In this document: one piece after another, positions 6,374 to 13,429 of the stretch | Position numbering within the stretch: the first letter of the stretch is position 1 | How the letters are laid out: the number at the start of each line of letters is the position of its first letter | Assembly: GCA_030638785.1 (NCBI GenBank) | Contig: DAOWDY010000032.1 | Location: 1-13,592 of the forward strand | Direction of reading: 5' to 3' | DNA: 13,592 bases | Source of the DNA: Candidatus Thorarchaeota archaeon | Lineage (GTDB): Archaea > Asgardarchaeota > Thorarchaeia > Thorarchaeales > Thorarchaeaceae | Position numbers and translations under genes: made by a program | The notes under the pieces: generated by a model | What the model saw: only the letters and a program-made list of their open reading frames with translations | What the model was told of the DNA's origin: nothing | Database searches by the model: none

Positions 6374-6604
6374 TCGCTCTCCAGTTTTCAATACCTCCAT
6401 TGGACGGACATCGCTATATCTCAGTTTTCTAACTAGATAATATAACACACCTAATTCTTGATTGAAATATTCTGAAGGGTCATAGATTGCTATAACCAAA
6501 AAGAAGCCATATGGAGTGAGATTGATTCTGAATTTTGCACTCTTCTTAATGTTCGTTATATATAAAAAATGAAAGGGAGAGTTAGTGATTAAATTATGAA
6601 GCAT
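6317..6604 (-). CDS. Doubtful 95-residue frame, possibly a small or decayed gene
   Basis: The frame is open between ATG at 6604 and TAG at 6317, in AT-rich DNA where stops should be frequent. The C-terminal 60 residues (for example LGVLYYLVRKLRYSDVRPM and ERLFRMSLWLDAYLYLAEIV) look protein-like. Against it, the ATG lies inside the start of the divergent secreted-protein gene, the N-terminal part overlaps that gene's TATA box, and no ribosome binding site or good promoter precedes it. A start further in (TTG at 6499) is possible, because the TATA box at 6556-6565 is palindromic and could fire in both directions. Treat as uncertain. Confidence 0.22.
   Translation of the reverse strand: MLHNLITNSPFHFLYITNIKKSAKFRINLTPYGFFLVIAIYDPSEYFNQELGVLYYLVRKLRYSDVRPMEVLKTGERLFRMSLWLDAYLYLAEIV
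6556..6567 (+). promoter_or_regulatory. Strong TATA box of the acidic secreted protein gene
   Basis: TTATATATAAAA, near-perfect to the archaeal consensus, centred about 35 bp before the ATG at 6596. Transcription would start around 6587, leaving a leader of fewer than 10 bases. The first ten bases are palindromic, so some transcription in the opposite direction is conceivable. Confidence 0.65.
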
Positions 6605-7897
6605 GCCGTGATTAGTAAAACTCTGCTTGTAATGATGCTCTTTCTGTTCATGTCATCTGTAGCAATTGTCAATGCTCAGCCATTGTCAAGCGCCGATGAT
6701 GGTGACGATACAACCACAGAAACTGAACATGAAGACGATGATGATGACGACCATGAACCTAGTCATGATCGTGATGATGTAGGAACAGTATGGATACAGA
6801 CGAATGTCATGACAGTCAGGTTAGATTCACAGATTCCATCCTATCAATACTGGTACACACCAGATGAGAATGGTAGTCTTTCTCGTTTTCAGGTTAGTTA
6901 TTTGATGGTGGTTGAGTTTGAAGATCAGAATGGTGACGGGGTCTATCAGATCAATGAAACTATTCAGTTCGCTCCATTGGAGGCATTCGATTGGCACCTG
7001 AAGACCGGTGCGGTCACTGATGAAAATGGCACGAACTCAGAAGTCTATGCATCTTATATCAAAGGTGGACTCACCGGCGAGGATTTTGATGACGACTGGT
7101 TTGAAGACTGGATGCCGGGATATGGCGAGGAAGATGAAGATAGCTTCCTTCTTGCTGATGGTGATAATAGCACTGAGGATGATGACTATCCAGTATATGA
7201 AACGATGAATCTCACTCGATTCAAATCAATGACCATGCAGTTCTATGCTCACATCTACATGAATGATTTCGATGGAAAGGTTAAGGATGATGCGGGCGTT
7301 CAGGCAACCTATACCATTGATGGTGGTGTCGAGTTAAAAATTGACATCGAAATTGGTAACTTCCCCTATCTCTCAAACACATCAAAAGTAGCTGTATTGA
7401 ACTACCTCCAAGAGGATGTGGCCTCAGATGGTGAGAACCACAATTTCGAACTTCATGAAGATGATGACGACACGGAGATTGAATCTGAAGATGAATGGGA
7501 GATACATGATGACTTGGGGGAGCCATTCAATGATGTTGACGAGGAAGACATACAGGAAATCTCTCTCGTTGAAGCAACCACCAATACCACACGTGGGTTC
7601 TATCGCTGGGTAGACAAGGCAGTCCAAACCCTGCCTGATGGCTCTAAGACTGCTGTTGATGTTTCGACATCCTATTGGGCCAATGGAAAAGCTTTGCTCC
7701 TATTCTTCGCCTATCCCAACTTCGATGGAGGATCTGTATTGCATGACCCTTCAATGAAGTTTGTAGAAACAAACTCTCCAGTGCCTATACCTACAGGAAA
7801 TCCCCTAGGAGAAGTTCCTCTTGAGATTACTTTGGGTGCTGCAATAGTTGGTATCGCTACAATCGCGATTGTTGCAGTAGTTATGAAACGAAGATAG
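6596..7897 (+). CDS. Secreted, highly acidic protein with C-terminal membrane anchor
   Basis: A 433-residue protein exposed outside the cell. Residues 1-27 are a signal peptide ending at VNA-Q. Residues 33-61 form an Asp/Glu/His-rich linker. A folded region follows with a 12-residue EF-hand-like loop, D110-Q-NGDGVYQIN-E121, whose D/N/D/G/E spacing suits Ca2+ binding. Further acidic stretches lie at 162-172, 178-197 and 287-306. A Pro-rich spacer (395-408) leads to one membrane helix (408-429) and the stop-transfer tail MKRR. The layout resembles archaeal cell-surface proteins anchored by a C-terminal helix. The acidic runs may bind metal ions or cell-wall material. It has a strong TATA box with a very short leader. 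A transmembrane regulator follows 83 bp downstream on the same strand, suggesting a shared role. The family is not recognised. Confidence 0.85.
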   Translation: MKHAVISKTLLVMMLFLFMSSVAIVNAQPLSSADDGDDTTTETEHEDDDDDDHEPSHDRDDVGTVWIQTNVMTVRLDSQIPSYQYWYTPDENGSLSRFQVSYLMVVEFEDQNGDGVYQINETIQFAPLEAFDWHLKTGAVTDENGTNSEVYASYIKGGLTGEDFDDDWFEDWMPGYGEEDEDSFLLADGDNSTEDDDYPVYETMNLTRFKSMTMQFYAHIYMNDFDGKVKDDAGVQATYTIDGGVELKIDIEIGNFPYLSNTSKVAVLNYLQEDVASDGENHNFELHEDDDDTEIESEDEWEIHDDLGEPFNDVDEEDIQEISLVEATTNTTRGFYRWVDKAVQTLPDGSKTAVDVSTSYWANGKALLLFFAYPNFDGGSVLHDPSMKFVETNSPVPIPTGNPLGEVPLEITLGAAIVGIATIAIVAVVMKRR

Positions 7898-7909
7898 TTT
7901 TCGGTCCCC

Positions 7910-7930
7910 TGGGGGAGCAGAGCTCCCCCA
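7910..7930 (+). other. Perfect 9-bp GC-rich hairpin between the secreted protein and regulator genes
   Basis: TGGGGGAGC, loop AGA, GCTCCCCCA: a perfect 9-bp stem 13 bases after the stop codon. No U-run follows, so it does not fit the usual archaeal terminator. A preceding TCCCC (7905-7909) could compete for the G-run, giving an alternative fold. It may protect or separate the two coding parts of a shared mRNA. Confidence 0.5.
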
Positions 7931-7980
7931 CTACGGACATTCTATAGGATTTATCAGGGTCTGGAGAGGTGTACTTTACT

Positions 7981-8988
7981 ATGCACATTCGGTCGAAACT
8001 AGATGCACGCCACATCATGCTATTTCTGACCTTTGCAGTGTTGATGTCAGGCCTACCGTATGGAGTATCAGCACAAGATAGTGCATTAGACATTGTAATG
8101 GAAGATGTTCAAATTCATGCCATCCTAAAAGAGAATGGAACGAGTATTATTTCTTTCAGTGCTAATGTGACGTATACAGGATTAACTACTGCTGATTCAT
8201 TCGATATTCGAATCGACCTCAGAGAACTGATTATTCAAAGTTCTGTCGTTGATGGAAATAATGCTTCGACCAGTATTATGCCTCAGAGCAATTACGCATT
8301 AATCCGAGTAACACCCGATAGCCCATTCAGTTCCCTCACCTCTCATCAGGTTGAGCTCAAGTTTGTTAGCGATATGTTGCAAGAATCTATTGGTATCTGT
8401 GATGAAAGAAACATCTGTCTTGGAACAGCGATTTTCTATGTCAGACCCATAAACGAATTCAGGGATTTCACGTTTAAAGCCACACTTCCACAGCATGGGC
8501 TTCTTGATACAGAAACCTCACCACTATACCCCAGTCCGACACAGAACTATACAGATGGGACTAGCATGGTCTTCCTATGGGAGGTAGGTCAGATACTTCC
8601 TGGTCAGGAACGTGTTTTCATTATCAAATACGGTACACCAAACTTCGAACCTGCATCTGTAGTAGCAGACATCAACATCATTCCATTCATACTACTTGCG
8701 GTTGTGAGCGGAGCAGTAATAGTAATCATTGCCCAAAAACTCCCAGGAATGATTAGAACAGCAAGAGTTCCTCGAGCACTTAGAGATCAGGGAATGACAG
8801 AACATGAAGAGCAGATCATTCAGTTGCTCTCTCGCAAAGGCGGATCATGCTCTCAGCGAGATATCTACGATGATCTTGGGATGTCACAATCATTGGCGAG
8901 TATGGTACTAACAGGGCTCGAACAAAGGGGTGTTGTTCGAAGATTCAGAGATGGTAGAGAAAATGTAATCCATCTGATTGATGAATGA
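7981..8988 (+). CDS. Transmembrane winged-helix regulator with extracellular sensor domain
   Basis: A 335-residue one-component membrane regulator. Residues 1-31 are a signal peptide or first membrane segment ending at VSA. Residues 32-228 form a beta-rich outer domain with C140 and C146 (possible disulfide). Residues 231-252 are a membrane helix. Residues about 272-333 form a cytoplasmic winged helix (EEQIIQLLSRKGG, SQRDIYDDLGMSQSLASMVL, then wing RRFRDGRENVIHL), like MarR-type domains on archaeal membrane proteins. Binding outside could change DNA binding inside. The ATG at 7981 is chosen over a GTG four codons earlier, because GAGGTG (7966-7971) lies 9 bp before it. It follows the acidic secreted protein on the same strand and likely senses its state or a shared ligand. 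No DNA target is identifiable here. Confidence 0.82.
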   Translation: MHIRSKLDARHIMLFLTFAVLMSGLPYGVSAQDSALDIVMEDVQIHAILKENGTSIISFSANVTYTGLTTADSFDIRIDLRELIIQSSVVDGNNASTSIMPQSNYALIRVTPDSPFSSLTSHQVELKFVSDMLQESIGICDERNICLGTAIFYVRPINEFRDFTFKATLPQHGLLDTETSPLYPSPTQNYTDGTSMVFLWEVGQILPGQERVFIIKYGTPNFEPASVVADINIIPFILLAVVSGAVIVIIAQKLPGMIRTARVPRALRDQGMTEHEEQIIQLLSRKGGSCSQRDIYDDLGMSQSLASMVLTGLEQRGVVRRFRDGRENVIHLIDE

Positions 8989-9039
8989 TTGTTTCTCCTG
9001 ATTACAAACTCATCGAGATTTGAATCAATCTTTAGAGTA

Positions 9040-9987
9040 TCATTCCGAGGCCGCAACGTCTTCAGGCTGTGGACGCTCAATTCCTAATACTTCCCAGTTG
9101 GGTTGAATCTTTCTCTGCATATATTGTAGGTGAGTGGTTAATCCAAACTCATCTGGGTCATGACCAAAAGCTAGGGCGAGTAGTTCTACAATATGCATCA
9201 CATCATAACGGAACTCTTTCTCAAAGAACTTCTGAATCTCGACCTGACCTAGGTCTAGTTGAAGTTCACAGAACGGACAGGGGGTGACAATGATATCAGC
9301 GCCTCCAACTGCTTCAATACTCTCGAATTTCTGTTTTGTAAAGTCTAATGCAGTCTTCACGTCAGCTGTTCGAACAGCTCCACCTGCACCACAACAGATG
9401 AGCTCGTCTTTGTAGGGGAGGTAAGTGGCACCAGAGGTTTCGCAGAGGTTTCTGAAGATCTGTGGATGTTCAGAATCATCTTTCTTTTTGATGTTCTTAG
9501 GCCTCATCCAATGACAGCCCGGGTGTAGCGCCATTCTCACGTCTTCAAGAGGGCGTGTTACTTTTTCGCGAATCTTCTCAAGACCAGCAGAGGCATAGAG
9601 GGCGTCGACATAATGGGTTACTTCAATTGTGCCCTTGAATTCACGATCAATGACAGAGAGATTCTCGTTAACTGCATCACGGAGTTCGTCATCATGCTTG
9701 AGTTCGTGATTGGCATCCCAGAGACTGGCAAAGCAACCATTGCATCCTGTAGTTATGGAATGCCCACCCTCTTCTGCTAATGTGAGGTTTCTTGCAGATA
9801 TTGTGGCCCAAGTAACTCTGTCAAATGAACCAAAGACTCCAGGAGCCGGACAGCAGCTTGCACCTACTAGGTCTAGGAGTTTAATTCCTAAATCCTCAAA
9901 GACAAGATTTGTTGCCTTCTCAACACTTGGATAACGGTGAGGAATCACGCAACCAAGGAAATGATAGTATGTGGGTTTCTTTGTCAT
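9040..9987 (-). CDS. hdrB: HdrB, catalytic subunit of heterodisulfide reductase (second copy)
   Basis: A 315-residue two-CCG-domain protein with C13, C45-C46, C82, C85 and C158, C198-C199, C237, C240, the ten ligands of two non-cubane 4Fe-4S clusters. The motifs SCCPAPGVFGSFD and CCGAGG are those of classical methanogen-type HdrB. The C-terminal 25 residues after QRKIQPNW extend beyond the third copy and end in an acidic tail (PEDVAASE). It follows its hdrC by 6 bp on the same strand and is convergent with the transmembrane regulator gene, whose stop lies 51 bp away. No hdrA accompanies this pair, so its HdrC presumably docks to HdrA encoded elsewhere, possibly the fusion in this window. Confidence 0.92.
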   Translation of the reverse strand: MTKKPTYYHFLGCVIPHRYPSVEKATNLVFEDLGIKLLDLVGASCCPAPGVFGSFDRVTWATISARNLTLAEEGGHSITTGCNGCFASLWDANHELKHDDELRDAVNENLSVIDREFKGTIEVTHYVDALYASAGLEKIREKVTRPLEDVRMALHPGCHWMRPKNIKKKDDSEHPQIFRNLCETSGATYLPYKDELICCGAGGAVRTADVKTALDFTKQKFESIEAVGGADIIVTPCPFCELQLDLGQVEIQKFFEKEFRYDVMHIVELLALAFGHDPDEFGLTTHLQYMQRKIQPNWEVLGIERPQPEDVAASE

Positions 9988-9993
9988 AGTGTT

Positions 9994-10635
9994 TCACGCC
10001 TTCTTTTCCTTGGCCTTCTCTTTCGCTTCTTGTTCGGCCTTCTCTTTTGCTTTTTCTTCAGCCTTCTTCTTTGCCTTCTCGGCCTCTGCTTTCATGAACT
10101 CCTCATAACCAATGAGATCGTCAAATCCGCTTTTTTTAGTGATTTTTTGAATCTCATCTATTGCCCATTGATTCCCACTGGCATTAGGAGGTACACGTAT
10201 GAGGCCTACTTTTTCACGTAGATTTTCCCAAGTTGTTCCACCCAATGGTACAGCATGACCTACCTCGACTACCTTCGCTGCTACTTTCTGGTGAGGTGCC
10301 AGCATATATCCAGACTGAACTGCTATATTTCGAATGGCCTTGATGACCTCAGTTGGTTGTACATCCTGAGGGCACCTGTCAGTGCAAGTATAGCATGTAG
10401 TGCAGAACCAGAGCTCGGGGGAAGATACACACTCTTCTTTCAAACCTAACAGTGCTTTTCGGATAATACCTCTAACCAAGTAATTGGTCCGCGCTCCAGC
10501 AGGACAACTTCCACTACATGTTCCGCATTGGAAACAGCTCTGGATGTTGGGGCCTCCAGCCTTCTTGACCATGTCAACGAAGTCCTTGTCGACCTCGTCT
10601 ATATCGATTGGTACTTTCTCTTCAACACTGACCAA
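9994..10635 (-). CDS. hdrC: HdrC, ferredoxin-like subunit (second copy) with KAE-rich tail
   Basis: A 213-residue iron-sulfur protein with two 4Fe-4S motifs at C34-C37-C40-C44 and C78-C81-C84-C88. A longer frame could begin at a TTG at 10698, but the TTG at 10635 is preferred: it follows GGTG with 6-bp spacing, and it makes every cluster cysteine fall at exactly the same residue number as in the third HdrC, which starts at a clear ATG. The C-terminus (about 182-213) is an uninterrupted Lys/Ala/Glu repeat, predicted to be a charged helix or coiled coil, absent from the other two HdrC copies. It may be a docking or tethering arm. It precedes hdrB by 6 bp. Its promoter lies in the short gap shared with the divergent radical SAM gene. 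Confidence 0.9.
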   Translation of the reverse strand: MVSVEEKVPIDIDEVDKDFVDMVKKAGGPNIQSCFQCGTCSGSCPAGARTNYLVRGIIRKALLGLKEECVSSPELWFCTTCYTCTDRCPQDVQPTEVIKAIRNIAVQSGYMLAPHQKVAAKVVEVGHAVPLGGTTWENLREKVGLIRVPPNASGNQWAIDEIQKITKKSGFDDLIGYEEFMKAEAEKAKKKAEEKAKEKAEQEAKEKAKEKKA

Positions 10636-10701
10636 TTTGATGCACCGTCTGATAGAGAGCGCTAGGTTTTCAGCCTTAAATCCATTACCAATTGGCAAGC
10701 A

Positions 10702-10711
10702 TTTTAATTAA
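10702..10711. promoter_or_regulatory. Shared TATA-like element between hdrC (second copy) and the radical SAM gene
   Basis: TTTTAATTAA contains the 8-base palindrome TTAATTAA. It could serve both directions: starts near 10680 on the - strand (45-base leader before the hdrC TTG) and near 10732 on the + strand. Only about 130 bp separates the two chosen start codons, so joint regulation is likely. The element is weak compared with others in the window. Confidence 0.35.
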
Positions 10712-10765
10712 CCCCGTTAAGAGAGGAAGCCAACATTTTCATTGACCTGTGCATACAATATAGTG

Positions 10766-11842
10766 ATGAATTGCCCTAATCATCCGGACAGGATTGCTGC
10801 AAAGATCTTAGGATACTGTGGTGAGTGTGCTACCTTTAATGATGATTTGATTTCATCTTCTCTAGCCATTCACTCTCAGCTACGTGAAAAGATCGGTCTA
10901 GTTAAGACGGTCCCATCGGTTGGAAACCTAGTCTGTCCAGATTGTGGTAATCACTGTAGAATGCTTGATCAAGAGATTGGATTCTGTCATAATCAAATAG
11001 CGGCTAAAACAGAAGTTGTGAGAAGGTATGGCGATGCGGTTCCTGTTTCTTGGTATTTCGACTCGCTCCCCACAAACTGCGTTGCGGATTGGGTGTGTCC
11101 AGTCACAAAGACACAGAAGTTGAATCTAGGGACTGCACGACTGAAGAATCTGGCAGTGTTCTATGGTTCATGTAACTCAGACTGTCTTTTCTGTCAGAAT
11201 TCCAGTTATCAAAATATGATGAAGGCTGGAGCTCCCTTGATGACGCCTGAGGAGCTAGCAAATTCTGCGGACGAAAATACTGCCTGCGTCTGCTACTTTG
11301 GAGGTGACCCAGCGTGTAATCCAATTCATTCACTTGAAACATCGAAGATACTCTATACGAAGTGGCAGACACGAGTTTGTTATGAAACGAATGGAAATAT
11401 CTCTGGGAAGTGGCTCAAGAGAATTGCTGAAATTGTAAAAGAAAGTAATGGTACCATCAAATTTGACCTTAAGGCGATATCACCTAACCTTTATCGAACT
11501 CTAACAGGAATTCGTAACAATACAGTCCTGAAAAATTTTCGAAATCTTGCCACTCTTGGAAAAGACAGAGAAGGGGAGTTTCTCGTTGCAAGCATTCTCC
11601 TCATTCCTGGATATATTGGACTCAAAGAATTAGAACTTCTCTGCAGTTTCATTGCTGTGTGCGATCCAACTATTCCCACTGCATTCCTTGGATTCTATCC
11701 ACATCACCATATGACGGACCTTCCAAGGACTAGTAGGAAACATGCTACTGCAGCCTCTCAGGTTGCTAGAGAGTGTGGATTAGAGAATGTTAGGATTGGA
11801 AACCTAGGATTATTATCAGAAGCAGATTACAATTACGAGTAG
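10766..11842 (+). CDS. Radical SAM protein of the PFL-activase-like group, function unknown
   Basis: A 358-residue enzyme of the radical SAM superfamily. An N-terminal zinc-ribbon-like CPNH...CGEC (C3, H6, C18, C21) is followed by a four-Cys site CPDCGNHC...GFC (C57, C60, C64, C74) as seen in COG1180-type proteins. The catalytic CX3CX2C is at C136, C140, C143 (SCNSDCLFC) and binds the 4Fe-4S/SAM cluster. YFGGDPACNP replaces the usual GGEP SAM-binding motif. The ATG at 10766 puts the CPNH motif at residue 3; a TTG at 10742 would add 8 residues. It sits between two hdrCB pairs, divergent from one and co-directional with the other (139 bp gap). It may activate a glycyl-radical or other target protein, or use low-potential electrons from the Hdr system. 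No glycyl-radical enzyme is visible here. Confidence 0.85.
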   Translation: MNCPNHPDRIAAKILGYCGECATFNDDLISSSLAIHSQLREKIGLVKTVPSVGNLVCPDCGNHCRMLDQEIGFCHNQIAAKTEVVRRYGDAVPVSWYFDSLPTNCVADWVCPVTKTQKLNLGTARLKNLAVFYGSCNSDCLFCQNSSYQNMMKAGAPLMTPEELANSADENTACVCYFGGDPACNPIHSLETSKILYTKWQTRVCYETNGNISGKWLKRIAEIVKESNGTIKFDLKAISPNLYRTLTGIRNNTVLKNFRNLATLGKDREGEFLVASILLIPGYIGLKELELLCSFIAVCDPTIPTAFLGFYPHHHMTDLPRTSRKHATAASQVARECGLENVRIGNLGLLSEADYNYE

Positions 11843-11922
11843 ATATTGCTGTGAATCATGCGTAGCTCTATCCATAGCATGAAAAGGATTAATTCCAATC
11901 TGTATTTGTCTAAAGCGCCACT

Positions 11923-11930
11923 CTTATATC
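11923..11930 (+). promoter_or_regulatory. TATA box of the third hdrC-hdrB pair
   Basis: CTTATATC, predicting transcription from about 11953. The leader of about 29 bases contains AGGAG (11969-11973), 8 bp before the hdrC ATG at 11982. The gap 11843-11981 holds nothing else I can support. Confidence 0.5.
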
Positions 11931-11981
11931 ACGGTTTTTTTCGCCGAGCGATAGAACAGAGGTCTGTCAGGAGCTTCCACA

Positions 11982-12533
11982 ATGAACGAAAGTATAGAAC
12001 GCGATCACATTGATACTGAAAAGATGGATCCAGAATTTGTGGATGCTATCGTTGCAGCTGGAGCGGACAGAATTAGAACATGCATCCAGTGTGGGACGTG
12101 TTCGAGTGTCTGCCCAAGTGGACGACGCACTGCCTTTCGAACTCGAGAGTTGATGAGAAAAGCTGTTCTTGGTCTTAAGGATGACGTGCTCTCAAGTCCG
12201 GATCTATGGTTGTGTTCGACCTGCCTCACCTGTTTAGAGCGATGTCCTAGGCAGATTAAGACAACTGATGCTATCATTATCTTGAGGAATATGGCAGTCA
12301 AGGAAGGATACATGCTTCCTCAGCACAAGAAGACCTCAAAGATCCTTCTCGAAACTGGTCATGCAGTACCCATAGATGATAAAAATCGTGAGAAGCGGAA
12401 GGAACTTGGTCTGGGTGAAATTCCACCTACCGTTCATGCTGATGAAAAAGCCCTTGAAGATGTCAAGAAGATAATGAAGAAGACGGGCTTCAAGAAATTG
12501 ATTGAAGGCGAAGAAGCGGGGAGTGAAAAATGA
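11982..12533 (+). CDS. hdrC: HdrC, ferredoxin-like subunit (third copy)
   Basis: A 183-residue soluble protein with two 4Fe-4S motifs at C34-C37-C40-C44 (CIQCGTCSSVCP) and C78-C81-C84-C88 (CSTCLTCLERCP), and the C-terminal helices usual for HdrC. It is clearly closer to the second HdrC than to the first, sharing the same cysteine numbering, 'LLETGHAVP'-type central segments and the 'KKTGF' C-terminal motif, but it lacks the KAE-rich tail. It begins at a clear ATG with AGGAG 8 bp upstream. Its stop overlaps the hdrB start in an ATGA overlap (12530-12533), so the two subunits should be made together. No hdrA is next to it. Confidence 0.92.
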   Translation: MNESIERDHIDTEKMDPEFVDAIVAAGADRIRTCIQCGTCSSVCPSGRRTAFRTRELMRKAVLGLKDDVLSSPDLWLCSTCLTCLERCPRQIKTTDAIIILRNMAVKEGYMLPQHKKTSKILLETGHAVPIDDKNREKRKELGLGEIPPTVHADEKALEDVKKIMKKTGFKKLIEGEEAGSEK

Positions 12534-13429
12534 TGACGGAAGCACAGACCATGAGCTTATTTCTCGGATGCGTGATGCCTAACCGTTTTCCAAATATTGA
12601 GAAGAGCTTGCGAGTTGTGATGCCAGCGTTAGGTGTCAATCTAGAAGAGCTTGAGGGTGCAAGCTGCTGTCCAGCTCCGGGAGTCATTAGATCATTTAGC
12701 GACCCGACTTGGTTAGCTCTCGCATCAAGAAACCTTGCACTTGCAGAGAAAGAAGGTCGAGACATTATTACTGGTTGTAATGGTTGCTATGGAACTTTCA
12801 AAGAGGCAATTCATGCAGTACAGGAATATCCTGACCGTTTGAAAGAAGTTCAAAACATTCTGAAGGATGTCGGACTCAAGTATAATGCAACCACTGATGC
12901 GAAGCATATCATAGAGGTCATCTATGAGTTTGGCCCTGAGAATATCAAGAAGTTGGTCAAGCGCCCTCTCGAGGGGGTAAGAATCGCGGTTCATTATGGA
13001 TGCCACCTTCTTAAACCAAGCAATCTTCGACCATGGAAACAGACTCAACGTCCTACTTTCCTTGACGAAATAGTTGAGGCAACAGGAGCAGAGAGTGTCA
13101 AATATCGTGACAAATTCATATGCTGTGGAGCTGGTGGTGGAGTCCGAGGTAGCAATGTGTCAGTTTCTGTAGACATTGCTAAAGACAAGCTGGATAGTGT
13201 CCATGAAGTGGAAGCCGACTGTATACTTAATGCATGTTCATTCTGTCATCTCCAATATGAGGCATCACAGGCACAACTTAACAAGGAAAGCGGAGAGAAG
13301 AAGTACCAGATTCCAGTGATTTACTTAACACAGCTTCTGGGATTAGCTATGGGAATAGAGCCTGATGAACTCGGTCTTGGAATGCATATGATATCAACAA
13401 AACCACTGTTAGAAAAGATACTAGGATAA
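12530..13429 (+). CDS. hdrB: HdrB, catalytic subunit of heterodisulfide reductase (third copy)
   Basis: A 299-residue two-CCG-domain protein with C14, C46-C47, C83, C86 and C158, C198-C199, C236, C239, ligands of two non-cubane 4Fe-4S clusters. SCCPAPGV and CCGAGGGVRG are classical HdrB motifs, and the length is that of the family. A second ATG at 12533 is an alternative start. Its nearest relative in the window is the second HdrB. Expression is coupled to the preceding hdrC by an ATGA overlap. The last 9 bases overlap the 3' end of the convergent surface-protein gene. Its substrate is inferred to be a thiol disulfide such as CoM-S-S-CoB or an analogue; the sequence alone does not fix it. Confidence 0.92.
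   Translation: MMTEAQTMSLFLGCVMPNRFPNIEKSLRVVMPALGVNLEELEGASCCPAPGVIRSFSDPTWLALASRNLALAEKEGRDIITGCNGCYGTFKEAIHAVQEYPDRLKEVQNILKDVGLKYNATTDAKHIIEVIYEFGPENIKKLVKRPLEGVRIAVHYGCHLLKPSNLRPWKQTQRPTFLDEIVEATGAESVKYRDKFICCGAGGGVRGSNVSVSVDIAKDKLDSVHEVEADCILNACSFCHLQYEASQAQLNKESGEKKYQIPVIYLTQLLGLAMGIEPDELGLGMHMISTKPLLEKILG

Noticed and set aside
7281..7627. Open frames within the acidic protein gene on both strands
   Set aside because: They are by-products of repetitive Asp/Glu codons in the real frame, giving His- or Met-rich translations.
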